Origin: Malus domestica
Taxonomy: Eukaryota > Streptophyta > Magnoliopsida > Rosales > Rosaceae
DNA length: 64,000 nt
Assembly (NCBI RefSeq): GCF_042453785.1
Contig: NC_091673.1
Coordinates: forward strand, 8,205,001-8,269,000
Direction: 5' to 3'
Made by a program: the position numbers and the translations under genes
Shown: piece after piece, positions 10,977 to 24,005 of the stretch
How positions within the stretch are numbered: position 1 is the stretch's first letter
Layout of the letters: every line of letters begins with the position of its first letter
The notes under the pieces: generated by a model
Told to the model about the DNA's origin: nothing
The model's database searches: none
The model's input: only the letters and a program-made list of their open reading frames with translations

Positions 10977-13900
10977 ATGGCCGGAACTGGAAGAAGAAGC
11001 TCTCGGAGCAGAGCCAGCTCCTCCAGAGACGGCAATGACGGAGACACAGTTCCTCTCCGACCACCTCCCAATTTGCGGACTCAGAGAGGTGGCAGAGGCA
11101 GAAGTCAAACTTCAATCGGAATTTTCAACGTTAATCTCAAAGTCCTGCTAGGGCTCAGCGCGATCGCCTTCTTCGCCATCTTGTATTTGATTAACAACCT
11201 CATGAAGCATGTCGAACAAGCTCCGACGCCGAGGGTCGTCACGCCCTTCCCGGCTCCAAAGCTCATGGACCTCCCTCAGGTATTCGATTTTTCTTCGTTG
11301 ACTATGTAATGCGTGTATTCTGTGAGTTGATTGTGCATTTTTCGGGTTGTGGCAGTTTCAAGGTGAGCACAAAGAGAGCTTGTATTGGGGAACTTATCGG
11401 CCGAACGTGTATCTCGGAATCCGGGCTAGGTATGCCTTTTTCATTGCCGATCATAATAATCTTTTTCTTGAATGTTTTGTTTAGAATTCATGTTCATTTA
11501 GTTGACATCGTATCGGTTGTGTATTTTCGGGGATTTTGAGCATAAATTTACGTTTTGGTAGTAAGTTTTGTTACTCTTGTCTGTATAACTAGGCACTTGA
11601 TCAAATTGTTGATCAATATTTGTTTCTTGATGTGCTCGGTCTTGCACTTTATCTCATTTCACTAACATTGACGGATGCATTGTTTTTTCCTTGTGTGTAT
11701 TTAGACTTTGCGAATGATGTGGTTGTGATTCTAGTTGTTGCACCTTGCAGGACTCCTCGGTCTTTAATTGCCGGGTTAATGTGGATTGGTATAAAGGATG
11801 GGAGATATTTCATGCGGCATGTTTGCCAAGATTCTGATGATCTGAGTAAATATGGTTGGGCACAACATGATGGACGCAGTTTTGGACATCAAGTCATTGT
11901 TGACCATGACATGAACTTGGCAACAAGTTTCTTGAAATCCAAGGGTGAAGACAGTGGCTATGGCGGAGATTGGGCAGTTCAAATTGATGTGCAGAACCAC
12001 AAGTAAAAAGCCTGACCTAAATCTGTAACGCTTTTTCTTTATGAAATGAACAGGGTATTGGCATAATGTGAAGTGAATTTAGGATTTAATGGAAGGTGTG
12101 AAGATAATACTTACAAGTATGTTGATGTGGTGAAGAGAAATGCGTAGAGTTTCTCTTAATTTTCTGTTGGGAGTTGAGACCCTTCCAAGGAGGTGTGAGG
12201 GTTGTGGCATTTTTTGTTTCTAATAGTAGATGGATTTGCGCATGCATTCTTTATACATGAATCTTTTATTGACTCTTTTCATCATGCCTCATGCTCAGAT
12301 CTAAAGGGAACGAGGAAGCTTCACATATCTTTTTCTATTTGGCCGATGAAGATGGAAATACTCTAAATTTAGGTGGAGATACCTTGGACATTCATGAGAA
12401 CTCTCTCCTTGCATCTGGTTCACGGATGGACGTTGGAAGTTGGCAGCTACATTTAAAATCACTGGTAATGTTATGAAGATATTGTTACAGCACAGAAAAA
12501 TAATAATATCTTTTATATTGAAAGAAAATGTCATATGAATTATGATGAGGAAATATATTTCCGTGAACCATTAAGCATTCTTGGTCTACCTCGCTAACTT
12601 AAGATCCGTTGAATGCTGCCATAGAGTATCATGGTCTTTGTGGTATTCGTGTTATTAGCTAAAAAATAATTAATAATCCAAACAATTCAATGTCCGCTCC
12701 GACCAAGGACAGAGCAAAGATAGGGTTCACATGTGCTAGAGCCAACATCAAAATTAGGAATAAATAGAAAAAAGTAGGAAAAGCTTTAGAACATCAGGGG
12801 GAAAAATGGAAAACCCTCTAATAACTTACTCATCCAACCCACCCAGCCCACCCCATCCTAACTTATCCCCACCACAAGGTCACAGTGCACCCCAAACTTA
12901 TGACTTGCTCTGTCACTTGTTCCGCATTATCTGTGTTCTTACTCATTTCTGAGTTGATGTATTGAAGGCTCCAATACTGATCCATTACTTCTCTGTGTTT
13001 TCTTTTCAGGAGGATTTGGAAGTTCATTATGCTGGTTTTAAGACGCCTCATATTCACAACTTATCAGATCTTGTTCAGGAAAATCTTGGACTACAAGTAT
13101 ATCACAGTTTCATGACATCATTTTATTATCCAAAAAAAATGAATCAGCTTTTTAATATCTACAATTCTTGCCTTGAATGCCTCGATTTCACTTCCATGTT
13201 TTTAGGTAAGGAAGTTTGGTCGACTGCAGCTACCTGACACATCTGAAGATTCTCCAAATATTCTAGTTTTTCAGGTACATTGTGGTAAAGTGTGCTACTT
13301 TTTTAGTCTAACTAATCATTAGTCATTAGTTTTCACTCTTGATTTTTCTTTCTCATCCACCTTCTCCTGTGGTTTCCCATTGTTATCCAGATTTCTGCTA
13401 GGGCACCTTTCAGGACAGATGTTGCATTCATATCTGGAACTGGTTTGGAAAGTTCAAGAGTAAAAGAACGTGTCAGCAGCCTTACAGGTTCGTCTTCCAT
13501 TTAATCATGATAGGTAATAATAATAGAAGCATAAGAGGGTTCCACTGAGTACACAAAAGCATATAAGAGAAGCTTGAAAATGTGAAAGACTATAAATTAA
13601 CCGAGCTCTGTGTCAGACTTCCATTAAGGGACCATGAGGACCGAATAATTGATGTTTCACAATCAAGAACTCAAATGTTGAACCCATTGGCCATTCTTCC
13701 AAGTCTTAATGCTTATACTTCCTACAATTTTGGGTTTTGTCAAGAACCAGAAATTAGAATCTTGCTTTCTGCTATTCTTTAATAACTGTGTGTGCATTTC
13801 CTGATTTCATGAGTGACTTCCAATTAAATGTTATATTGCCCTTAACTTTTATTAGTTACTCTATGATCAAGGTACCTCACTGACCAATCAACTGAAGGAG

Positions 13901-16900
13901 AAGCAAAGAGAATTTGACACAAAATTTGAGAAGAGCTTTAGTCTGGTTGACAAGGTACTTTGGAAATCAGTTTCCCAGGATAATGCATTTTGTTACAAAC
14001 TATTGAATCGGACCTGCTATTTGAATGTCTTGTTGAAAGTGAAATATTTATGTAGTCACACATTTACATGAATTTACACTGAGTATTGCTCTATGATAAT
14101 ACTTTTGATTTTGGATGACATGGTGAAAAAGATTGAGCCAGTCCATCCTGGTAGCTTAATCTGATGACCTAGTCTGCCATTTTCAGTTTTATGTTGTATC
14201 TCTATGGAATGTTTGGGAGTCTTTACTGTATTTTGGCTACACAAGGAAAAGCCTTTATGGCATGTCTTGCATTTCAGTAGGATAGTTGCTGATGCTCTAC
14301 ATATGCAGTTACAAACAATGGCATTAAAAATTTCACGAAACTGAGATAGTTATGTGTGCATTATGAGAATTGAAGCTTCATCTAATGTGCTTAGATATAA
14401 TTGTGCAACAAAAGACTTCTAAACTCGTTGTTACTATGCTTTCAGCTTGATCCTGAATCTATTGTTGCTGGTAAGGCTGCCATAGGAAACTTGTTGGGTG
14501 GCATCGGCTACTTCTTTGGCCAGTCAAAAATTGCTGTCTCCGGGGATACGTTCGTAAGTTATTGGTTACCTCTATGTGCTACTGGTCCTCCTTTTAAAAG
14601 TTTATACTTTTCCTCTGTTTTCACAATTTTGTTTCTTAAAAGAAAAAGACTTCATTTTCCATTTCCCTCTTTTCCCCCGTAATTTAGGGAAAATAAGATC
14701 TCTTAAAGCATCATATGACTAATTGTATGGTCACACAAAATTAGATGCTAATGGTTGCTGCTTAACTAAGTGTTCGTGAAATCCACCTCTTTTGCTTCCA
14801 AATATGAGCTAGTGTTAGAAGAAAAAACCATGACGTTCATAACATTATTAGAATATGATATCAGTGGGTTTTGATCACAATAACTATTTTCTGAATGGGC
14901 CTTAACAGAATAGTTAATTGGAAGTGACCAAATTTATGAAAATTTATGGTCATATCTGTGTGGACATCTGAAAAAATAAAGCCATGGATTTATTTATTAT
15001 GCTTGGTGAAGATATCAGTGTGGACATCTGACAAAATCATGCAGTTGGCCATTTCCTCTTGCAGTCGGGAAGTCATGATAATTCTATTTCATATTGGCCT
15101 GCTGAGCTTTACACAGCTGTTCCAAGTCGTCCCTTTTTTCCAAGGGGATTTTTATGGGATGAAGGTTTTCATCAACTTTTGATCTGGTGAGTTGCCTCAT
15201 GTTTTTCAGTATGCATGTTACTCCAATTTGTCTCAGTTCAGCTGCTGCCTTTGTAATTTCTTGAAGAATTATAAAGATATAAAAAGTTAAGTACCTTATG
15301 TTAGTGTGCTATCGGTCTACTTCTGGAAAATGGAAACTCTTTCATATATGCATCCTTAATATTGAGCAGGCGTTGGGATAAACATATTTCCTTGGACATC
15401 ATAGGACACTGGTTAGATCTAATGAATATTGATGGATGGATTCCACGTGAGCAAATTTTAGGTGCTGAAGCTCTAAGGTACATTCTTGTTCAAATATGTG
15501 TATACCTCAGCTAAGATTTTGTCAGTGTAAGTAGTTTGTGATATTTTTTGTGTGTACCTGCAGTAAAGTCCCAAGTGAATTTGTTACTCAGCTTCCAACA
15601 AATGGAAATCCACCAGCTCTGCTTTTGGCGTTGCGTGGTAACTGAATTTTTTTTTTCTTCACTTAAACCTTTCTGTCCATGGAAAATTGAAAATGTAGTT
15701 GTTTTGTGTGATTTTAAGCTAAGGAAAGACTATTTTGTCATCCATGCCCCCAAAAGTGTTAACTTTAGTTGTTCAAGAAACATTATGTCGTGAGACATAT
15801 GTCTGAACTTTTGACTTCCTAGTTTCTTCCCATATCCCTCAGAATGCATATTGTCTACTTGAAAATTTTGTTGGTTTGCTGTATATATTATTTACGATGT
15901 GATCTGAAAGTTTGCTTCTTCCAGACTTAGTTCATGGCTTAAAGATAAACAAGTTTACTGCTGCTGAAAGCGATGCGATATCTTCGTTCGTAGAACGGGC
16001 TTTTGTTCGCCTAGAAGCATGGTTTCAATGGTTCAACACTACCCAATCAGGTATAGAAGGGTTTGTCAATCTTTAGTCTCTGCCATGGGGTTTTTCTTTA
16101 TAGGAGGGCAAGGGTCGTGATGCATGTGTTTATGGTCTGCTGTTTTAGTTTTACTGAGCAATATGTTTACTCAAGGGCAAATCTTTGGTATGTTTATCGT
16201 CTGTTATTGTACTGAGTACGTGAAATGTGTATGTGCATGCATACTTGTGCTTGTATGTGCGTGGTGGACTGTAGCCATGTGTTTGTGTTACTGACTATGA
16301 TTGTATGAACAAAGGGAAGGAAGTGGGAAGCTACTATTGGCATGGGAGAGACAGCACAACAAATAGGGAACTAAACCCAAAGGTTCCGCTTTACAGAATT
16401 TCTTACTCTTTTAGACGTGTATTAAACAAAATCTGTTACCTTTTGTTTTAACTTGCAAGAAATGTGGTATGATATGGGGCATCATATGCCTGAGTTGCTC
16501 AGCTTTGGAACAAATTTAAGTAAAACTTCCTGTTTAAAACACTGCTAGTAAACTGAGATTGTATTATTGCATGTCCAGACGCTGTCTTCTGGATTGGATG
16601 ATTATCCACGTGCTTCCCATCCAAGTGAGGATGAGCGTCACGTAGATCTTAGATGCTGGATGCTACTTGCGGCAGATTGCTTGCATTCCATTGCAGAACT
16701 GTTTGAGAAGGAAAATAAATCTGCAAAGGTAAGGCAAACAAATACGTATGGAAACACAACTGTGATTTATCAATTAGTTAACATATAAATTAAATAATGC
16801 AGAAATACGGTGCTACAGTTAAGTTACTCTCGGATTTTGAAACTCTGAATCAGGTTCGTTTGTCAATTGTCATTATCATATCTATAGTTTGTTGCAGCAT

Positions 16901-18384
16901 ATTCTTCTTGATGCATTTTACTACAATATATATTTCCACGCCATCATTTTGTGTTTGTGTCTAATAACTACATCTTCTTGGTTAATTACTTTTTCACTGT
17001 TTGGTTCATTGTATTTACAATTATATCTTATACGCTCCTCTTGGACAGATGCACTATGACGATACATATGGAACATATTTTGATTTTGGAAATCATACGG
17101 AAAAGGTATGCTACTTGCTTAATCCCTTTTTCTTCTTTTTTGTGATATTTTCACATGGTACATGGTTTTTTTTTCTTTTCACAATTCTAGTTAATATCTT
17201 GATATGTGGGTAAATATACTCACAAGAGTCAAGACTGCTTATAAGTGAATAATGATGTTGATGTGGGGACTTAAAGTTTCTTATACCATGGGCTGTCATG
17301 TCATAATTGAGTTAGATAAATTTTATCGCCGAACAGATGGTTTCCTGATGTGTCTAATTATCCGTTACATAAACATCTACAGGTGGATAGCCTTTTAGCT
17401 TTTCGGTTACAATAGTTGCATGCTAAAATTGGGCATTGGTTTGATTTTACTAGGTTCGTTTAGTTTGGAAAGAAGTGATAACAGGACACAATTATGCAAC
17501 CAGAGAGCTCGTGCGGGAGGTATTAGAAAGCCCCAAGTTGAGACTCGTTCCTCACATCGGCCCTATTAGTCTTTTCCCATTCATTGGAAGGATTATACCA
17601 GCTGTAAGTTGTGTCATCTGATTGAATACTCTACCGATTATGTATCATTATTGTCATGTAACCATAAGACCACTTCTCTCTTGTTTGATATAGGATTCAA
17701 GGATTTTGGAAAAACAGCTAGACCTTATATCAAATCGGAGCATCTTATGGACAGATTATGGACTCCGCTCTCTTGCCAAAACAAGGTGATCAAGTATACA
17801 GATTATGTAAACTGAATTGGTTTTCATGGTAGAATTAATTTTCCCCTGACGTCTGAGGACCATGTTAATTCGGAAGCACTAAATATTTTCATCTTTTATG
17901 CGACAGTTCCGTGTACATGAAACGCAACACAGAGCATGATGCCCCTTACTGGAGGGGTCCAATATGGATGAACATGAACTACATGATTCTATCATCGCTC
18001 CATCATTACTCTAGAGGTACACAGCTTACCGCCTCCCGCTATGAAGATTGAAGCATTATTCTTTCTTTTATAACTGTCGTATTGTTTGAATTGTTTCAGT
18101 GGATGGACCATATAAAGAAAAAGCGAGAACCATCTACGACGACTTGAGAGGCAATTTGATTAGGTATGTTAAGCCATTCTGTCCATGTAATGCTGAATCT
18201 GCTATGTTCAATGGATTTAAACATGTTTCCCGTATGTTGCAGAAACGTCGTGAAAAATTATCACAAAACCGGGTTCTTCTGGGAACAATATGATCAGAGG
18301 AACGGCAAGGGAAAAGGCGCACGCGTATTCCATGGCTGGACATCTATCGTGTTGTTAATCATGGCAGAAGCTTACTCTAGTTAG
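10977..18384 (+). CDS. GCS1: Mannosyl-oligosaccharide glucosidase (glucosidase I, GH63)
   Basis: Removes the terminal alpha-1,2-glucose from Glc3Man9GlcNAc2 in the ER, the first trimming step of N-glycans. Twenty-two exons give 850 residues: 10977-11279, 11356-11429, 11751-12002, 12299-12464, 13010-13096, 13206-13274, 13391-13487, 13872-13954, 14446-14553, 15065-15186, 15370-15477, 15564-15637, 15925-16050, 16315-16382, 16579-16728, 16803-16853, 17049-17105, 17454-17603, 17694-17785, 17907-18016, 18100-18163, 18243-18384. All frames join, and the length matches the Arabidopsis protein as remembered (about 852). It is type II: a cytosolic Arg/Ser-rich tail, then a membrane helix at about 52-74. 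GH63 motifs include [19 protein letters not shown], then WDEGFH with the presumed acid Asp445, and FFWEQYD with the presumed base Glu818. ATG 10977 was chosen; a GTG 12 bp upstream is not a plant start. Confidence 0.95.
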
Positions 18385-18935
18385 TGAGCGCATCATAGGA
18401 AAAATTGATAGTTGGATTCTGATACGTACAAGGCGCAAGGCTCTTTAAAAGCGATAACGTCGAAAATGCCAGAATGAGCAATGTGGTCTAATCTAGTCCG
18501 AAAAGAATGGTGATACCGTAGTGATACCGGTGGAGTCTTCAATTTTCGTTTCTTGAACCCTACCGTTACTACTTGTACTGATACAAGAGAGCTTAGAAGC
18601 GATTTTGGTTGTTAGAAAACACTTTTAGCCGGTTCAGGTTCTTTTAAGCAGTCTCAAACAGTACTAATGATATATTTGGAGCCTGACAAGATGAGAGACC
18701 AAGGAACGTATACCCATTACCAAATAAGAGTTAATGTTCGTTGCAAATGATGCAGGTAGAAAAATGAGTCTCATCTCTCTCTCTGGTGGTCAGCTAAAAT
18801 GATTTGGATGGTTTAACTCAAAGCCTCTGTTAACGGTTCAAGGGTTATCGCCGGCCACTGCCACTGATAGCTAAATCAAACGCAATAATTTAAATATAAA
18901 CAAATTACAATTAACAAACCAACAAACTTTCCGTC

Positions 18936-21871
18936 TTAGCTTCCGTTCTCTGTTGTTTCTGTATCCTCTGCCATTATAATCTCCATATCCCGGATATCTC
19001 GCTTCAAAACATTGCCTAGTCTCGCAATAGCTTCCGTCTGCTGTTGTAACACCTGCTCCACAAAAACGACCAATTCATTTACCCAATTCTGGTGTTATTA
19101 TATAAAGGAGTGTGCCTTTAAACGCCGATAATATGTACAGTTTTCTTTTCCGAAATCAAATATTGTGCATAAGATAGGGTTGAAATATTCAGGAGGTGAG
19201 ATGAAAAAGAAATTTTCCAAACTAGTCCACTCTCACCTCTTGCATAGCAGCGAGACTCTGTTCATGGATTTTGGTTGATCCTGGAAGATAACCTAAAGCA
19301 CCCGCACCAATAGAATTCTCTTGGACACGGGATATGGTTAGCAGGTTTTGTACCCTCCTAGTAAGCTCAGCTCCGGATCCTTTCAACTGCAAATCCATTT
19401 GCTTGTTAGTATCTTCACCGAATGACAGATGACAAGTAGGATGCATAGAAAAGGGATGAAGGGCATAGTAATGAAGTACCTGTCTAGTAACTGCAGCTAA
19501 CTTCTCGGCCAATTCTACTTCACCTTTCATTAAGGGCAGTCGGAAACCCTTGCCCTCTAGTGCCTCCAGTATTCTCATCACCTTTCAGAATAGCAAAAGA
19601 AAACAAAGATGTCAAAACACTTGGCCAATACAAAACGCATAAGCTACCTGCACAAGAACGGTTTAAACCCTCCAAGCAAACAACAATCATATACCCAGAC
19701 CTCTGGTTGTTGGTTAAGCACTGTCAGTCACAACGCCACATTGCGAGGACGGTATTTTATTCTAAGCCAACTTTAAAAATAACAGAGGCAATAAGGGACA
19801 ATGAGGTGTGAACCTTATTTTCCTTCATCATTAAATGACGTTTTTAGCTCAAGGTAGACTAGAAATTTGAAGCTAATGATGAAACTCATGTTACTCAATA
19901 TTTACAGAACTCATCTTACTCAATATTTACAGTTTCTCATATATATATAGCAGAAAGTGTACTCACCCTCAAAAGGCGCCTTTGAAGACCTTGTTCTTTT
20001 TGTCTCATTCTCTCGATCCAAGGAAGAGTATCAGCTTGAAAATGCCTTTGAAGCTGCAAATGATACAAGGCATGAAACCATTTTCAAATTTGTGGTAAAA
20101 GTAGATGGGCATTTGAACAATAAGTGATACCATCTTGACATTGCTTTGGGTCATTTGCAATCTCTCAGCATCTGAAAGAAGGACTTCATCTTGGAGCTGC
20201 ATGAACTCAGTTTGAAACATCACACATTACTAAACGATAACAAATTTCTCCAAATACATAAGTTGGTGTCACCATGCAAGAACAAAAATTAATTTTTCCT
20301 TTTCTCCATCTCATCAGCTATCAAAACTGGTTCTCGCAATTTTTTTTTCTACTCAAACCCCATATTAGTTCAATACTTGCATCATAGCAATGATCCAACT
20401 ATAGACATATGGGACAACAACTCTGGTGGGTAATCAACAATTTTACAGAATTGTTCGCCAAATCTCAGTCAGTAACTGCCATCACAGAACTCATAGAGTC
20501 ATAAATACCCCTGGACTGTAACATCTCCAAAATTTGCATTCACGAACACCAACTAGTGAATTTTAAGTTTTAACTAAAAGAAACCCTCAAAATAATACTT
20601 AAATGTACTATTTCCAAGTAGTAACAATATAAGAAACAGCCAACAATACTCCAAACAATATCGCTACGCTTCAAACTAATAACAATTACCTTCAGGCGTT
20701 GAGAGAGATCTTTAAATCCCTGAACAAGCTGAGGCCACAGGCGTTCCCTGTCAGTACTTTCCAGACCTTCGAGCTTCGCCATAGCCTCTGCCCACATAAT
20801 CTGGCAATGCAAACTATTCTCCAAACTTAGCCGGAAAAAAGAAAGAAATTAAACCTGATAATGCCCGTAACACCTAGTAAATAAAAAAGGGGAACAATAT
20901 ACTCACATCCGATACACCAGCAGGCTTCACCCTGAACTGCGGATCAGTTACGCTAAACAGCAAATGCTGCAAAAATCAAGACAGTCATTCATTTCTCATA
21001 CGGAAGTCCACAACTAAGCTCGTCAAAGGCAGACAGATATTAAAATCTAGAGTTTTAAATCAAACATGAACGTCACCACTTGGCACCTTCTAAAACAAGC
21101 ATAATTTTGCAACCTTACTTCCATTTTCTCAGCAACCAAACAGACAGGTATAGATATCATGGGCGGGAAGGCAATGCATTCGAAATTGTAACAAAATCAA
21201 TAAAAATAAACTAGAAGACAAACCTTAAAAGCATATTTAGGGTTTCCAGGCTCGTCCTTGTAAGCGTCAACAATTGCCTAACGCAAAAAACCATAATCCG
21301 TCAAATCAAAACGAAATTGAAAGCTAGGGTTAGGGTTTCTGCACTGAATAATCAATAACAAAAAGGAAAACAATACTTGAATATCGCGATCGGCGAGAGA
21401 GAAAGGGAGAGGAGCGACGGGAGCCATCTGAGTCGTCAATTGAGAGTTAGGGAAGGGCGTCGGCTGCTGCGGCGTAGTGAACGGGCTCTGAAACCCAAAG
21501 CCGCCAGCAGACTGAGGCTGCTGAAACGACTGCGTTTGCTGCTGAGTTTGAGAAGAGAATGGAGTGTTGAATAAGGAGCCGAAGCCACCGGTGGAAAATG
21601 CAGACGTCGACGGAGTTCCAAAGGCCGGAGCCGGAGCCGAAGGAGTAAAGAACGACGGGGTCGATGAGGGCATCCCAAAGGTCGGGGTCGACGACGGGGT
21701 GCCGAAGGCTGGGGTCGACGACGGCGTCCCGAAGGCGGGGGTCGACGACGGCGTCCCGAAGGCGGGGGTCGACGACGGCGTCCCGAAGGCGGGGGTCGAC
21801 GACGGCGTCCCGAAGGCGGGGGTTGACGACGGCGTACCAAAAGGTGACGACGAAGATTGAGCTCCGAACAT
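18936..21871 (-). CDS. NUP54: Nuclear pore complex protein NUP54 (FG nucleoporin)
   Basis: Central-channel nucleoporin of the NUP62/54/58 complex. Nine exons on the minus strand: 21377-21871, 21224-21277, 20907-20966, 20690-20800, 20131-20196, 19967-20053, 19480-19581, 19237-19386, 18936-19052. They total 1242 nt, 413 residues, with every junction in frame. The N-terminal third is an FG domain: MFGAQSSSSP followed by seven near-identical nonapeptides FGTPSSTPA (residues about 11-73), then looser GFGS, FNTPF and FGFQSPF units. The C-terminal part is helical and charged (LQDEVLLSDAERLQ, LQRHFQADTLPWIERMRQKE, VMRILEALEGKGFRLPL), as in the NUP54 coiled-coil region. It is longer than the Arabidopsis protein (about 377 by memory), mostly because of the expanded nonapeptide array. 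It converges on GCS1, with about 550 bp between stop codons. Confidence 0.93.
21657..21842. repeat. 27-bp GC-rich tandem array coding the NUP54 FG repeats
   Basis: Seven units of 27 bp (plus-strand core GGGGTCGACGACGGCGTCCC). The central units are identical or nearly so at DNA level, while the outer units diverge. Each unit encodes one FGTPSSTPA on the minus strand. All frames stay open through the array because the unit is a multiple of three without stops, which explains the long shadow frames on both strands here. Confidence 0.95.
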
Positions 21872-22382
21872 TGTCGCTGGCTGATGCTGCTTCTCTCTCG
21901 CTGTTGAATGTAGAGAGAGAGAGAGTGGTGTAGCTCAGCAGTTCAACGTTTTGCCTCTGCCTGCTTTTTGGTTTCTTTGTCTCCGCTTTTTCTCTCACTA
22001 GATTTTGTGAAAAGATTAATTTCATAATTTTGGAGATTCTTGGTTTTTATTCCGAAGCGTGACGTATCTCAATTCCCAAAGAGTTGAATTAAAACTTCAA
22101 CGGAGTCCGGAATGGCTAAAAAAGTTTCAGTTCACTCCGATTAACAGATTTACATAACACACGTCCTCGTAAAGCTTTCAACGTGGAAATTACTTATGTT
22201 TAAGCACGAATCTAAAACAGAGAGAATACTTGACTTAAAATTCTATCATTTCCATGAGACCACTGGCCGTGGTTTAAAGGTGTAGTCTATATTCTGCCTT
22301 GGCCAGACTATCTCTCTCAAAGTGATCCGATGCGGATTAATCAAATGCAATCAAGTTAATTAACAACAGAGAGCAATAAATC

Positions 22383-22491
22383 CCAAATCAAGTACATGAT
22401 AAAAGTAGATTGAACTCCTATCAATGCACGAAGCCCCAAATCAAATACATTATAAAAGTAGACTGAACTCCGATCAATGCACGAAGCTGAG
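22383..22491. repeat. Tandem duplication of about 55 bp
   Basis: Two adjacent copies beginning CAAATCAAGTACATGATAAA and CAAATCAAATACATTATAAA, each running through GTAGA(T/C)TGAACTCC and ending ATCAATGCACGAAGC. They lie downstream of the F-box/kelch stop codon, probably in its 3' untranslated region or just beyond. Confidence 0.8.
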
Positions 22492-22505
22492 CTTCGTGCA
22501 TTGAT
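22473..22505. repeat. Perfect 15-bp hairpin
   Basis: ATCAATGCACGAAGC (22473-22487), a 3-nt spacer and its exact complement GCTTCGTGCATTGAT (22491-22505). It uses the end of the second 55-bp repeat as its left arm. It lies about 165 bp beyond the F-box/kelch stop codon and could form a stem in the 3' part of that transcript. Function unknown. Confidence 0.85.
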
Positions 22506-22668
22506 GAAGTTCGTAACAAAATGCGTTAACCCTAAAGTACTAGTCCGGGCAACAGAACAAACAAATGCACCTACACACGAGTCCTAAAATCCATTCAATG
22601 CTTGAAGTTCAGCAACTGTTTTTAGAGCCTTACGAAGGTCCTCCAACTTTCGGGCACACCTTACAGTT

Positions 22669-24005
22669 TCACACCTTGATGGTAACACAGCACAAGCAGG
22701 GACCGGACAGCTTTACCTCAGAAGTCAGCCACTCGGATCCTGGTGCTGCATTTGGATCGTACAACAAAGTACGATAACCAGGATCCTCCTCGAGTGAAAA
22801 CAACAGAAGTTTGTCATCCAGTATCCCAAATCGGAGCTTGATGCTTGTGCTTCCTGTCAACGGAATCTGCACCATCTCCCAAGAATTGTCGTCAGGGTTG
22901 TAAATTGAAAGTTTCCGCTGGTTCCTCCACTCCAAACAGAACAGCTTCTTTTCCAGCACAGCATGAGCAGTGACCATGACACAACCATTCTTCTTCATCT
23001 CACCCCAAGTGTGACTCTCAGGGTCGTAGACATCAACAAACTTTGAATTTCCAATACTGAAGCTTGACCTTCCGCCCATAACATACAGCTTTCCTTCAAA
23101 TCCACAGGCAAAGCAACCATATCGAGGACGGCGAATACTGCTTATCAGGGTCCAAGTATCGGTGTCAGGATTGTACACCTCGGCACTGGATAGACTGCTG
23201 CCATCTATACCATATCCCCCAACAGCGTAAATCATACCACTTAGTTCTGCACAAGCAAAGTCATGTCGAGCAACATTCATGTTTGCCAATTTGCCCCACC
23301 TACAATTACGAAAGAACTATAAGATTGCATTTATATATTACGAAGTTAAGCTTGTGCGAGGAACCATTTAACATACAGCATTTGTTAAATTCCAATCATG
23401 CCGGTGAAATTAAGTAGCCAATGTAAGGAAAAATACGGGACATTCTTATACTTTATGAAGGGTTAGCAGAAAGGAAATTAAAGGAAGAGACTAATCACTG
23501 AAAATGGACACAAAACAAACCTGTTGAGGCAAGAATCGTATTGGTACACATCTTCTGATGCAACGGTGGTCCCGGGAATCGCAGAATATCCACCAACGAC
23601 AAGAAGCTTTCCATTAAGAACCGCCACCCCAAATCCAAATCTTGTTGGACCAGGCATGGGAGGAAGAACATGGTGCTTATGTCCATGGCAATCTAAAACC
23701 TCCCAGTGGTTTTCCTTTCCTTCGGAATCGGTTGTCAAAACATAGAGCCACTCCTCAAGCAACCCAGCTAATTGCCGCACAGTGATAAGTTCTTTGCTTT
23801 GAAGAAAATACCTCCATTTCTTACACACGCCACCCATAGCAGGGAAGTCTGAATGAGGAACAAGCGCTAGACAATATTTTGCTACGTCATCTGGCAGTCC
23901 CGGCAGGATGGGGCTCTCAGAATCATCTACCTCCAGAGAAGTCAAACTGCGATAGCTTTTTGCACCAATTGGTGCATCTTGCTTGACCAAATTCGATCGG
24001 CACAT
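22669..24005 (-). CDS. F-box/kelch-repeat protein (At1g67480-like)
   Basis: Substrate receptor of SCF ubiquitin ligase by family; target unknown. Two exons, 23521-24005 and 22669-23299, joined AG|G: 371 residues. The F-box lies at about 31-75 (LPGLPDDVAKYCLALVP, VCKKWR). Kelch blades follow, marked by LVVGGYS, IYAVGGYG..SSAEVYNPDTDTW and LYVMGGRSS..VDVYDPESHTW. It ends SGPCLCCVTIKV. The start is uncertain. ATG 24005 is the first in-frame ATG, but the frame stays open upstream and aligns, as I recall it, with the Arabidopsis N-terminus (..FV.KKRF...NM). The position matching the family's initiator is ATT here. So either translation starts at 24005, losing about 15 residues, or an upstream coding exon exists. 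Confidence 0.88.

Noticed and set aside
21564-21933. Plus-strand and other-frame open frames across the NUP54 5' exon
   Set aside because: They exist only because the 27-bp repeat is a multiple of three with no stops in any frame. The NUP54 frame is the conserved one.
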